The notes under the pieces: model-generated | The model's database searches: none | The model's input: the letters and a program-made list of their open reading frames with translations, nothing else | Told to the model about the DNA's origin: nothing | Assembly: GCF_002811945.1 (NCBI RefSeq) | Contig: NZ_NPDX01000001.1 | Coordinates: forward strand, 1,434,501-1,498,500 | Origin: Leptospira harrisiae | GTDB taxonomy: Bacteria; Spirochaetota; Leptospiria; Leptospirales; Leptospiraceae | Direction: 5' to 3' | Length of the DNA: 64,000 bases | Program-made: the position numbers and the translations under genes | Shown: in pieces, positions 26,901 through 36,092 of the stretch | Numbering within the stretch: the stretch's first letter is position 1 | How the letters are laid out: every line of letters begins with the position of its first letter

Positions 26901-29900
26901 TTATGCGAATCCTTTTTTTCTGGATTGTCTTGATTGGAATTTTGCTACAGCCCAATCCTTAAACATATAAAGGTTAAGGTAAAATACCGGCACCATAATG
27001 AGCGTAATAAAAGTAGCAAAAGCAAGTCCCCATCCAAATGCTAATGCCATCGGAACTAGGAATGGATCTTTACCGCCAATTCCATAAGCAGTGGGAAGAA
27101 GTCCAAGAACTGTTGTGACTGTCGTTAGCATAACGGCTCTTAATCGAATACTTCCAGCTTCCACTAATAAATCAAAAGTTGATTTAGATGGATCTTCGAT
27201 TCGTAACTGGTTGGCACAGTCCACAAGGACAATGGAGTCGTTTACGACCACCCCCGCAAGTCCAATGATTCCAAGAAACGCTAGAAACGAAAATGGTTGT
27301 CCGTGGATTAAAAAAGCAAAAATCACACCAATGACGGCAAAAGGAATGGCACTCATGACAATGAGAGGCTGGGCCAGTGAACGGAATAGAGAAGCAAGGA
27401 TCATATAAATGATAAGAAGACCCACAAGGAACGCTCTACCAAGGGAAGCCATTGATTCTTCTGTATCTTTGTTTTCACCTGAAAAACGCACAGAATACCC
27501 AGGATATTTTGCGATGATTCCTTCTGTGAGTTTTTTGGCTTCTATATTGACTTGCCTAGAGGTAGAAACAGTTTCATCAATATTGGAAGTTACAGTTAAC
27601 AATCGTTTACCGTCTAAGTGGTTGATAGAGGCTCGCCCAGGATTTCTGTCATAACTGGTCAGCCTGGAAACCGGAATCAAGTTTCCTGTTAGGTTGTTGA
27701 CATACACTTTGTTTAAGTGAGTGAGAGAAGATCTGTATTCTTCTGGAAACCGAACCCGAACATCGACTTCTTCATCTGCCCTTTTGATTTTTGTCGGTAC
27801 AGTCCCTTGTAAGGCAGTATTGATGGCAAGAGAGACTGATTGTACACTGACACCTGCGAAAGAGGCAAGAGATTCATCTACCGAAACTCTAATTTCATCT
27901 TTTCCTTCGTTAAAATCGTCTCCGATGTCAGTGACTCCATTGATTTTGGCAAGAGCTGCTTTGTATTCTGCACCAATTTTAAGTAAGGTGGCAAAATCAT
28001 CTCCTTTGATTTCAATCGCTACTGGTTTTCCTACGGGAGGACCACCTGCCAATTTTTCAAACTCTAGATTCACGAGTTTTCCTTTTAAAGAAAGATATTC
28101 TTTTGGAATTTCAGAAGTAGGGATGGGTTCTTCTTCTTTTTTGCCAATATTTTCTTTGGCTAATTTCTCTTCTAAAAGTTGTAGGGCCTTTTCATTTAAC
28201 ATGAATTTGGTGTTTTGGCGTACGACTTCGATGATTTTTTCTGTGGATCTATCCCTATTGTCATCGGGAGTTAGATACACCATTACTTGTGCATAATTTT
28301 TCCCTCGTTTCGTAAAAGGATCGTTAGGATCTTTTTGGATGATTCCCACTCGTGAAATGTAGTTTTCCACTTCTCCTTCGGGAAGTTTTCCTACTGCATC
28401 TTCAATGGCTCGAATGAAACGGTCTGTTTCTTCCAGTTTTAATCCTGTTTCAGCAGTGACGCGGACTTGGAAGGTTTCAATAGCTCCAGGGAAAAGTTTG
28501 AATTTTCCAAATTTCACTTGGATGGCAAGTGAAAACACAAATAGGCCCATCAGAAGCCCCACCATCTTCCAACGATTTTTAAGTGCAAAACTAAGGAGTG
28601 GCAAATAAGTTCTTTCTTTAAACTTAACAAACCAATGGGACTCTTCTTTGACCTCACCCTTCATATCACTAGCTTTACTCACATCATACAAGTGAGAAGG
28701 TAACATAAAAAATGCTTCAAATAGTGAACTGCATAAAGATAAAATTACTACCAATGGGATGGAATGGATGAACTTTCCAAAAATCCCAGTCATAAATAAC
28801 ATGGGTCCAAAGGCAGCAATGGTCGTGGTAACCGTAGCTGTTACAGGAGCAAGAACTTCACTGGTTCCACGCATCGCTGCTTCAAATGGTTCTTCTCCCA
28901 TTTCCAAATGGCGGTAGACGTTTTCACAAATGATGATGGCATCATCCACTAAAATCCCCACAACAATGATAAGACCCATCATAGAGATTAAATTTAAAGT
29001 TAATCCCATATAATTCATTGCTACAAAGGTCATCGCAATGGAGATCGGAATACCAAGAGCAGTCATCAGTGCCATTCTCCATCCGAGGAAGACAAATAGT
29101 GATGCAGTCACAAGGAATAATCCAGATACAGCGTTGGAAGTTAATACGCCAAGTCTTCTGCGAATGTATTTGGATAGGTCGTTGACAAATGCATGTTTGA
29201 TTGTTCCGCCACTGGATTTAATAAACTCTTCTACAACTTTTTTCGAATCGTCTACGACAGCGATAGCATCTGCTTTTTCCCTTTTAATGACAGTGAGAGC
29301 AATGGCAATTTCACCATTGGATTTATCCAAATATTCTGAGTCTTCAAATCCTTCCGTCACTCGAGCAACATCGCGAATCCGTACAGAACGTCCGGCATCG
29401 TTGGAACGCACAAACACATTCTCAATTTCTTCTGGCGTATCAAATTCGCCTACAGTCCGAACAATGATCTCTCTTGTTCTTTCGTTGATATTCCCTCCTG
29501 GAAAATTGATGTTTCGCAATCGAAGGGCATTGAGTACATGAGTAGAGGATAGGGAAAGTGCCCTGAGTTTGTCAGGATCTAGGTCCACTTTCATTTCCCT
29601 TTCTCTCCATCCGCGTTTAGTGATTCTAGCAACGGAAGGCAGGTCTTTGAGTTTTTCTTCTAAAATTTTTGCTTGGTCTCTTAGTTCCTTTCCATTTAAC
29701 AAAGGTTTACCGTCCTTTGAGACCGATGATAAATGGATTTCGATTACTGGTTGTCTTGCTGTTGTGATTTCTGTGACGATGGGATCATCCACATCTTCGG
29801 GTAAGTCCTGAATTCTGTCTATGGCTGACTTTAAATCATCTACAACTTTTTGAGTATTTTTCGTATTGGGATCAATGGTGATAATGATTCCAGATCTATT

Positions 29901-30164
29901 TTCCAATGAGGCAGATCGAAATTCTTTGATTCCATCTACTTCTTTGATTGCATCTTCTAGCGGTTTGGTGACTAACTTTTCTACGTCGGCAGGTGCGGCG
30001 CCCGGATAAACCGTTGTGACACTCACAATATCAAAGTTGATATTGGGAAATGCTTCACGGTTCATTGTAGCAGCAGTAAATCCACCGACAAGAATGATTA
30101 GAACGGTAAGAAGGTTTACAAATAAACTCTTTGAAAGAAAATACTGAACGATGGATGTGCCCAT
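26901..30164 (-). CDS. RND family efflux transporter, inner-membrane permease
   Basis: A 1087-residue proton-driven exporter with the AcrB/MexB plan: 12 membrane spans in two halves and two large periplasmic loops. It opens with [20 protein letters not shown], has [23 protein letters not shown] in the first loop, [29 protein letters not shown] in the first half and [20 protein letters not shown] in the second (the TM4 aspartates DD of proton transfer are present). It is of the HAE/heavy-metal-unlike general type; no adaptor or outer-membrane gene is adjacent. The RBS AAGGAG precedes the ATG, 26 nt after def, so both are one operon. Confidence 0.92.
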   Translation of the reverse strand: MGTSIVQYFLSKSLFVNLLTVLIILVGGFTAATMNREAFPNINFDIVSVTTVYPGAAPADVEKLVTKPLEDAIKEVDGIKEFRSASLENRSGIIITIDPNTKNTQKVVDDLKSAIDRIQDLPEDVDDPIVTEITTARQPVIEIHLSSVSKDGKPLLNGKELRDQAKILEEKLKDLPSVARITKRGWREREMKVDLDPDKLRALSLSSTHVLNALRLRNINFPGGNINERTREIIVRTVGEFDTPEEIENVFVRSNDAGRSVRIRDVARVTEGFEDSEYLDKSNGEIAIALTVIKREKADAIAVVDDSKKVVEEFIKSSGGTIKHAFVNDLSKYIRRRLGVLTSNAVSGLFLVTASLFVFLGWRMALMTALGIPISIAMTFVAMNYMGLTLNLISMMGLIIVVGILVDDAIIICENVYRHLEMGEEPFEAAMRGTSEVLAPVTATVTTTIAAFGPMLFMTGIFGKFIHSIPLVVILSLCSSLFEAFFMLPSHLYDVSKASDMKGEVKEESHWFVKFKERTYLPLLSFALKNRWKMVGLLMGLFVFSLAIQVKFGKFKLFPGAIETFQVRVTAETGLKLEETDRFIRAIEDAVGKLPEGEVENYISRVGIIQKDPNDPFTKRGKNYAQVMVYLTPDDNRDRSTEKIIEVVRQNTKFMLNEKALQLLEEKLAKENIGKKEEEPIPTSEIPKEYLSLKGKLVNLEFEKLAGGPPVGKPVAIEIKGDDFATLLKIGAEYKAALAKINGVTDIGDDFNEGKDEIRVSVDESLASFAGVSVQSVSLAINTALQGTVPTKIKRADEEVDVRVRFPEEYRSSLTHLNKVYVNNLTGNLIPVSRLTSYDRNPGRASINHLDGKRLLTVTSNIDETVSTSRQVNIEAKKLTEGIIAKYPGYSVRFSGENKDTEESMASLGRAFLVGLLIIYMILASLFRSLAQPLIVMSAIPFAVIGVIFAFLIHGQPFSFLAFLGIIGLAGVVVNDSIVLVDCANQLRIEDPSKSTFDLLVEAGSIRLRAVMLTTVTTVLGLLPTAYGIGGKDPFLVPMALAFGWGLAFATFITLIMVPVFYLNLYMFKDWAVAKFQSRQSRKKGFA

Positions 30165-30190
30165 ATAACTCCTTTAGGAGACAAAACTAA

Positions 30191-30730
30191 TTAATCTAAC
30201 AATTTACCTGCGGTATCAATGTCTTCGTTATAACCGAATAACTTTGTACTTTTGAGACGATCAACATAAAGAACGCCGAATAAATGGTCGCATTCATGTT
30301 GTAATACGATAGCACGGTAACCCGAAATGATTTCTTCATGTTCTTCGAAATTTTCATCTCGCCATTTCATTCGAATTTTATCTGGTCTTTCTACATACCC
30401 GCGCATTCCTGGAACAGACAAACAACCTTCCCAAAAACCCTCACCCGGAGGAGAGAGTGGTGTGATCTCTGGATTTAAAATGATTTGGTTCGGAACTTCT
30501 GGTGTTCCCGGATACCTTTCGTTGTCATCGTCTTGGCCAACAACTACCAATTTTTTCATCACACCAATTTGCGGGGCAGCAAGACCTACACCTTCGGCAT
30601 GACGCATGGTTTCAAACATATCTCGAATCAGTTTTTTGAAATCCTTGGTTTGGATTTCTGATTCAGTAACGTCTTCGCTCGTTTGACGGAGTAAGGGATT
30701 GCCAATCTTGAGGATTTTTCTAACAGCCAT
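30191..30730 (-). CDS. def: Peptide deformylase
   Basis: A 179-residue metalloenzyme that removes the formyl group from nascent proteins. All three motifs are intact: [10 protein letters not shown] at 47-56, EGCLSV at 101-106 with metal ligand Cys103, and HECDH at 145-149 with the two histidine ligands and catalytic Glu. ATG start at 30728-30730. It precedes the RND exporter gene with 26 nt between. The PGEGFWEG stretch and the two-residue insertions near 70-85 are typical of spirochaetal deformylases (from memory). Confidence 0.97.
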   Translation of the reverse strand: MAVRKILKIGNPLLRQTSEDVTESEIQTKDFKKLIRDMFETMRHAEGVGLAAPQIGVMKKLVVVGQDDDNERYPGTPEVPNQIILNPEITPLSPPGEGFWEGCLSVPGMRGYVERPDKIRMKWRDENFEEHEEIISGYRAIVLQHECDHLFGVLYVDRLKSTKLFGYNEDIDTAGKLLD

Positions 30731-30844
30731 AATCTAATATGGAATAGATTGAAAAAGGTCACTGATTGATCAAGTGATCTCCAATCTAAATGAAAAAGAA
30801 TTTGACAGGGGAGGCTTTGAACTGTGAAATTCCGGGAGGGATTT

Positions 30845-30917
<73 letters not shown>

Positions 30918-30937
30918 TAGTGCTAAACCACGGTGGG

Positions 30938-30956
30938 TGACAGCGTTTGTCTGTCA
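30938..30956. promoter_or_regulatory. Inverted repeat in the divergent gap upstream of tRNA-Ala
   Basis: TGACAG at 30938-30943 and CTGTCA at 30951-30956 form a 6-bp inverted repeat with a 7-bp spacer, about 20 bp upstream of the tRNA-Ala 5' end. On the minus strand its outer part gives a -35-like TTGACA. Confidence 0.4.
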
Positions 30957-30992
30957 ACAGAATCCTAAAATGGCTAAGGAACCAGAGATGTT

Positions 30993-31304
30993 ATGGGTCA
31001 AGATACGGTAGAAGAACTGAATAAAAAACTGAAAATCCAATCGGATATCATCAAAGGCTATGAAAAGGTTCTTAGGCTAAACGAACAAGAATTAGCAAAT
31101 GCCGATGAAATCATCCGTATGTACGAACAAATCATAGATTATTCTCGGATGGAACTCAGGGAGGCTAAGGAAACAGTTCAAGCAAGTTCAATGGTATCAA
31201 ACCTCAGTCGAGACGAACTGATGTCTGCCTTCGACAAAATTAAGTCTTTGGAAGACGCCAATCGAAAACTAAGAGAAGAATCATTAAAATTTAACAAAGA
31301 TTAA
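30993..31304 (+). CDS. Small coiled-coil protein of unknown function
   Basis: A 103-residue all-helical protein with heptad-like charged pattern (VEELNKKLKIQSDIIKGYEK, EQELANADEIIRMYEQI, FDKIKSLEDANRKLREE). No signal peptide or membrane span. It begins at the ATG at 30993 with a weak leader and ends 4 nt before the start of the GAF-SpoIIE-HATPase gene, so it is in the same operon as that gene and the STAS gene. A scaffolding role in the signalling module is a reasonable guess, but no family is recognised. Confidence 0.65.
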   Translation: MGQDTVEELNKKLKIQSDIIKGYEKVLRLNEQELANADEIIRMYEQIIDYSRMELREAKETVQASSMVSNLSRDELMSAFDKIKSLEDANRKLREESLKFNKD

Positions 31305-31308
31305 ACAA

Positions 31309-34056
31309 TTGAAACCAAGCTCTCTTCCGCCGATCATCCGAAAAAACGAAGAAGGCGGGTTCTATCTTTCCTCTTCCTCTGAACTGGATGACTTGTACCT
31401 TTTTATTCTTGGTCAAGCGAAACGACTCGTCTCGGCGAAATCAGCAGCATTTTATTTTAAAAACCAAAGAGGTAACCTCAGTCGGTTTGGTTTGGTCAGT
31501 GACAAATCCTCAGCCGGTGCCATAGCCAAACATGTTTTTAAAACTCGAAAAAGTATTCTTATTAAAAAAGGATCTTACTTAAGAGAGTCGGATGGCCCAA
31601 TTTCTGAGTCGTATATTGCCTGTTATGTTGGCGATGAAATGGGGGATATGGAACTTGGAGTATTGGTTCTGGAAGGAATCAAACATTTCCAGAATTTTTC
31701 TGAACAAGATTTAGATTTAATCAATTATTTTAGTGCGAATTTAAACGCTCTTTTAAAGGATACAGTCCTTTCAGAGGCTGAACCAGAATTTTTTAATTCA
31801 CTCACCACTTCCATTCTTCTACTTATCGATAATGCAAATATTCACAACAATAACAATCGGCTTCAGTATTTTTTAGAAGAAATCATCCGTGTGGCTGTCC
31901 TAATCAATACCAGTGTTGATTTGGAACATGTGCTTGTGATGGTTATGGAGTCTGCAAAGTCTGTGTTTCGAACAGAAGCTAGTTCTTTGCTCTTGTTAGA
32001 CGATAAAAAAGAATTTCTGATCTTTCATACAGTCACTGGGGAAAAGCGGGAAGAAGTGGCCAAAATTAAGGTGCCTGTGGGACAAGGAATTGCCGGAACA
32101 GTTGCTGTCACCAAACAACCTATGATCATTAATGACGCCCAGAACGACAACAGGGTGTTTCGGGATGTGGACAAAGCATCCAATTTTATTACTAGAAATA
32201 TTTTAGCAAGTCCACTGATTGTTGGAGATGAGGTGATTGGTGTCATCGAAGCCATCAATACAATTGATCGAAATAATTTTAGCCAAGACGACATAGATAC
32301 CTTTTTGTCTTTTTCAAGCGCTTGTGCAGTCGCCATCCAAAAAACGAGACTGCTTGACAATTTAAACGAAACCAACTTAGAACTCAAACAAAAGTTAAGT
32401 ACATTAGAATCCATTTTTGATTTAGGGCAGGCTGTCCTCGAATCACATGATGAACTTGGCCTTATGTCCAAAACTTTGAGTATTCTCACCAAAGAGTTAT
32501 CATGTGATGATGCTGGCATGGTCATTATAGAGGAAAAAAACAAAAACAGAATTCAGGTATATGCCAGACAACTTGGAATTGTTCGTGAGTCTTTTTTTCC
32601 AATGCATGAAAGTCGCCTTTTCCTGAGCCTCATGGAATCTGGAAATCCTAGGATGGCGGTGGTTTCTTCTCAACTAGAAGAATCTTTTTTGGAATTAGAG
32701 TTTTATGCCTTAAGGAAAAATTTTCTGATTTTGCCTATAGCCCCCCGAGGTGGTAATTTACGTGCAGCACTTTTTGTCAGTGGAAAACAATCTGCAAATT
32801 CCTTTAATGAAACTGACCTAAGAATGTTAAAAACACTTTCGTCTCCACTGGCTAAGGCTTATGAAAACCTTCGTTTAAATCAGGAAATCATTACAAAAAA
32901 GTCGATTGAAAAGGAAATCGAAATTACAAGAAAAATCCAAAATAACATTCTCCCCAATTCTTTATTGCAGTCACCTTTATTTGATTTGGGAGTCATGTCT
33001 GTTGCCGCCAAAGAGGTGTCAGGTGATTTTTATGATTTCCATTCCTTTGGTGAGGATCAGTTCTCCTTTCTTGTGGCTGATGTTTCTGGGAAAAGTTTAC
33101 CTGCTGCAATTTTTATGGCCATGTCCAGTTCCATCATTCGTACGCTTTCCAGAACCACAGACCTTTCACCTTCCGAACTTTTATTTCGGGCAAACCAGTT
33201 GATTTATGAAGATTCGCAATCGGGTATGTTTGTTACCTTGTTCCTAGTCAATTACCAAAGGCGCACAAGGACTTTGAAATTTGCCTCGGCAGGACATAAT
33301 GACCAAATTTGGATTCGTAGTGATGGAAGTTTTGAACTTCTGAAAGGAAAGGGTGCACCTCTAGGAGTAGTACCGCAAACCAACTACCAAGGTGGGGAGA
33401 TCCAAATTGAACCAGGAGATATACTGGTTTTTTATACGGATGGAGCCATCGAAGAAAAAAATCCTGATGAAGAAGAATATGGTTTAGACCGATTTATCGA
33501 ATTTATCATCCAAAGAAGGTCTGACTCTTCGCAAAATATCGTGGAAGCAGTTTACGATGACATCAGAAAGTTTTCTCGGTCTGAGGAACAGTACGACGAC
33601 TTTACAGTGATGATCCTAAAATTTGCGGAAGTGACGAGTTTTGAAATTTCGAAGGTTTTTCCTGCCCATCCAGACGAAATTCCTAAACTCAGAGAGTTTA
33701 TTTCTGAACATTTAGAAGGCAAAATCACAAAACCCTTTGCTTTCGATGATATTCTTATATCTTTGGATGAAGCAGCGACCAATATAGTCATGCATAGTTA
33801 CAAGAATACGGAGCTAAACCACCCTAGTTTCGAATGTAAGTTGGAATTGATTGGCGACAATCTAAAAGTTATACTCATAGACGAGGGGAAACCCTTTGAC
33901 AGAAAAAAAGTTCCTAAACCTTCCGTTGAGGCCAATTTAAAAGGAGAACGGAAGGGAGGATTTGGCGTTTATCTTATGGAGACTCTGATGGACAAAGTGT
34001 CCTACGACTTCAACGGGAAACAAAACATAACCTATTTGGAGAAAACTATTGTATGA
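31309..34056 (+). CDS. GAF-SpoIIE phosphatase-HATPase fusion (RsbU/RsbW-like partner-switch protein)
   Basis: A 915-residue cytoplasmic protein. Two to three GAF-type sensor domains fill residues 1-530 (the clearest is around 205-355 with FRTEASSLLLLDD and GQGIAGTVAVTKQPMII). A SpoIIE/RsbU PP2C domain follows at about 555-770 (SGDFYDFHSFGEDQFSFLVADVSG, FYTDGAIEEKNPDEEEYG). The last 130 residues are an RsbW/SpoIIAB-type ATPase with N-box DEAATNIVMHSYKN and G-box GGFGVYLMETLMD. Phosphatase and anti-sigma kinase are thus joined in one chain. The start is a TTG at 31309. It overlaps the STAS gene by 4 nt (ATGA), so the antagonist it acts on is probably that protein. Confidence 0.85.
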   Translation: MKPSSLPPIIRKNEEGGFYLSSSSELDDLYLFILGQAKRLVSAKSAAFYFKNQRGNLSRFGLVSDKSSAGAIAKHVFKTRKSILIKKGSYLRESDGPISESYIACYVGDEMGDMELGVLVLEGIKHFQNFSEQDLDLINYFSANLNALLKDTVLSEAEPEFFNSLTTSILLLIDNANIHNNNNRLQYFLEEIIRVAVLINTSVDLEHVLVMVMESAKSVFRTEASSLLLLDDKKEFLIFHTVTGEKREEVAKIKVPVGQGIAGTVAVTKQPMIINDAQNDNRVFRDVDKASNFITRNILASPLIVGDEVIGVIEAINTIDRNNFSQDDIDTFLSFSSACAVAIQKTRLLDNLNETNLELKQKLSTLESIFDLGQAVLESHDELGLMSKTLSILTKELSCDDAGMVIIEEKNKNRIQVYARQLGIVRESFFPMHESRLFLSLMESGNPRMAVVSSQLEESFLELEFYALRKNFLILPIAPRGGNLRAALFVSGKQSANSFNETDLRMLKTLSSPLAKAYENLRLNQEIITKKSIEKEIEITRKIQNNILPNSLLQSPLFDLGVMSVAAKEVSGDFYDFHSFGEDQFSFLVADVSGKSLPAAIFMAMSSSIIRTLSRTTDLSPSELLFRANQLIYEDSQSGMFVTLFLVNYQRRTRTLKFASAGHNDQIWIRSDGSFELLKGKGAPLGVVPQTNYQGGEIQIEPGDILVFYTDGAIEEKNPDEEEYGLDRFIEFIIQRRSDSSQNIVEAVYDDIRKFSRSEEQYDDFTVMILKFAEVTSFEISKVFPAHPDEIPKLREFISEHLEGKITKPFAFDDILISLDEAATNIVMHSYKNTELNHPSFECKLELIGDNLKVILIDEGKPFDRKKVPKPSVEANLKGERKGGFGVYLMETLMDKVSYDFNGKQNITYLEKTIV

Positions 34057-34394
34057 ACGAAGATAAAATTGGAATCCATTCGGAAGAAGTTGGTGACAAG
34101 GTGGTTGTACATGTCCAAGGCAATTTGGATGTTCACAACACACATAAAATTGAAAAGGATTTAATCGCACTTGTGAGTGCAGCTGGAAAATCCGTTATTT
34201 TCAATTTAAGCGATGTCCCTTTTATTTCTTCCGCAGGACTTCGGTTGCTCGTGACAACTCTTCGCCACTGCCAAGAACAAAAAATAAGCATTTCTATCTG
34301 CGGTTTGCAACCTGCAGTAGAGAAAGTATTTGATATCATTGGAATGCAGCAGCTATTCACAATTTATCCTGATTTGAGCTCTGCTCTGAAGTAA
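34053..34394 (+). CDS. STAS-domain anti-sigma factor antagonist (RsbV/SpoIIAA-like)
   Basis: A 113-residue single-domain STAS protein. The central strand-turn with [10 protein letters not shown] (Ser59-Ser60 in SSAGL) is the site where SpoIIAA-type proteins are phosphorylated. The start ATG at 34053 overlaps the stop of the GAF-SpoIIE-HATPase gene (ATGA), giving coupled translation and a matched pair: the fusion protein could phosphorylate it with its RsbW-like domain and dephosphorylate it with its SpoIIE domain. No sigma factor gene is adjacent, so the output of the switch is unknown. Confidence 0.88.
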   Translation: MNEDKIGIHSEEVGDKVVVHVQGNLDVHNTHKIEKDLIALVSAAGKSVIFNLSDVPFISSAGLRLLVTTLRHCQEQKISISICGLQPAVEKVFDIIGMQQLFTIYPDLSSALK

Positions 34395-34441
34395 AAATCA
34401 CTTTTCTAAGTGATCCTAAACAAAACATTGGAAAAAAACTT

Positions 34442-36088
34442 ATGGAAACCAAGCAGTATTCCCTAAACAACCCGTTCAAAGAATCCAAGGCTCCGGAAAC
34501 ACAAACCGGAATTTATGACGATGCTCTCAAACTAGGAAAGGAACTCATTGAGAAACCAATCCTTGGAGGCGGAGAGGATCGGATTCGCGTCCAACATTCA
34601 AAAAACCGTATGACGGTTTGGGAAAGAATCAAAGTCCTTACTGACGAAGAACCTAATATCACTTACCAAAACTGGGGACCCAATTTAGATGGTGCCTCCA
34701 TTGTGACTGGAATTTTAAATATCAAAGGTCGTGATGTAGCGGTCTACGGACACGACTTTACACTCCGTGCCGGTTCCATGGATGCAACGAACGGAAGTAA
34801 ACTCGCCCGTCTTATCCAAATGGCCGGAACTCATGGGATACCTCTCATCGGGATGAATGATTCGGCAGGGGCTTATGTTCCAGCGGGAGTGGGTGGACTT
34901 GACGGATATTCGGAAGCCTTTACCGCACTTCGCAAAATCAGCGGTGTGGTTCCTTCCGTCATGTTAATGTTTGGTTTTAACGCAGGTGGGGGAGCTTACC
35001 TTCCACGCCAAGGGTCATTTATGATCCAATGTGATGGAACCTTCTTTGGTCTGACAGGACCTGGTGTGGTAAAGTCTGTTCTTGGAGAAGATATTTCTGC
35101 TGAAGACTTGGGTGGACCAAAAGTCCATGGACAATCGGGAGTGGTTGACCTTGTCACTGGTGATGAATTAGGCTCTCTACGAACTGCCATTCGTCTTTTA
35201 TCTTATTTACCAGACAATAACCATAGTTTTGCGCCGTTTTATCCAACTTCAGATCCGGTAGACAGATTTATTTACGAAGAAGACATTCTTTTTAGAAAAA
35301 CCTTCAATTCCCCAACTGGAATGAACACTCCGTTTGACATTACACTGTATTTACAACAAATCTGTGACCATGGTGAGTTCTTTGAATTACAACCTCAAAG
35401 AGCAAGAAACATCGTTACTGCTTTTGGTCGTATCGGTGGTCATGTGGTAGGTTTTCTTGCCAATAACTCTGCTGTATCCTCAGGTCAGATTGATATTGGA
35501 GCTTCACGCAAAGGAACTCGTTTTGTAAGATTCTGTAATCTATACAATATCCCTATGGTTTTTGTAGAAGATACAACTGGATTTTTACCAGGACGTGACC
35601 AAGAACACAATGGTATCGTTCTCGAAGGTAGAAAACTCCTCGATTCCATCATTGATCTTAGAACTCCGCGGCTCACGCTCATCATTCGTAACGCCTTCGG
35701 CGGTGCTTATGCAACATTTAACTCCTATTTTACTGGAGCATCGATGGTGTTTGCACTTCCTACGGCAAGGATTGCGGTTATGGGTCCTGCTGGAAAAGAG
35801 TATGTTTACAAAGACGAAATCACAAGTATCCAAAAAGAATTTTTGGCCAATGTGAAAAAAGGAATGAGCGATAAGGAAGCCGCTGCCACTCGTGATGCCA
35901 AACTTTTCGAAATCGGACAACGATACGAAAAAGAACTGATGAATCCGAAGGAAGCACTTTCCCTTGGTTCTGTTTCCTCCATCATTTTACCTGGATACAC
36001 AAGAAATGTATTATCCAAAAACTTGAGTTTCCTCATGTCCAAATACAAACCGACAGAAATGTCAGGTCCTCAAAGGGAGTTTGAATAA
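34442..36088 (+). CDS. Acyl-CoA carboxylase, carboxyltransferase (beta) subunit
   Basis: A 548-residue crotonase-fold carboxyltransferase that moves CO2 from carboxybiotin to an acyl-CoA. Typical segments are [14 protein letters not shown] ([23 protein letters not shown] is the local form), [15 protein letters not shown] with the oxyanion glycines, the biotin-binding [15 protein letters not shown] and [30 protein letters not shown] region. It precedes the biotin-carboxylase/carrier gene with an overlap of upstream frames and belongs to the propionyl-CoA / methylcrotonyl-CoA / geranyl-CoA carboxylase group; which acyl-CoA is used cannot be told. Linked to fatty-acid and branched-chain catabolism (inference). 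Confidence 0.9.
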   Translation: METKQYSLNNPFKESKAPETQTGIYDDALKLGKELIEKPILGGGEDRIRVQHSKNRMTVWERIKVLTDEEPNITYQNWGPNLDGASIVTGILNIKGRDVAVYGHDFTLRAGSMDATNGSKLARLIQMAGTHGIPLIGMNDSAGAYVPAGVGGLDGYSEAFTALRKISGVVPSVMLMFGFNAGGGAYLPRQGSFMIQCDGTFFGLTGPGVVKSVLGEDISAEDLGGPKVHGQSGVVDLVTGDELGSLRTAIRLLSYLPDNNHSFAPFYPTSDPVDRFIYEEDILFRKTFNSPTGMNTPFDITLYLQQICDHGEFFELQPQRARNIVTAFGRIGGHVVGFLANNSAVSSGQIDIGASRKGTRFVRFCNLYNIPMVFVEDTTGFLPGRDQEHNGIVLEGRKLLDSIIDLRTPRLTLIIRNAFGGAYATFNSYFTGASMVFALPTARIAVMGPAGKEYVYKDEITSIQKEFLANVKKGMSDKEAAATRDAKLFEIGQRYEKELMNPKEALSLGSVSSIILPGYTRNVLSKNLSFLMSKYKPTEMSGPQREFE

Positions 36089-36092
36089 TTCC

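Noticed and set aside
27721..28296. A 191-residue plus-strand frame opposite the RND gene
   Set aside because: Complement of the periplasmic loop of an intact RND permease.
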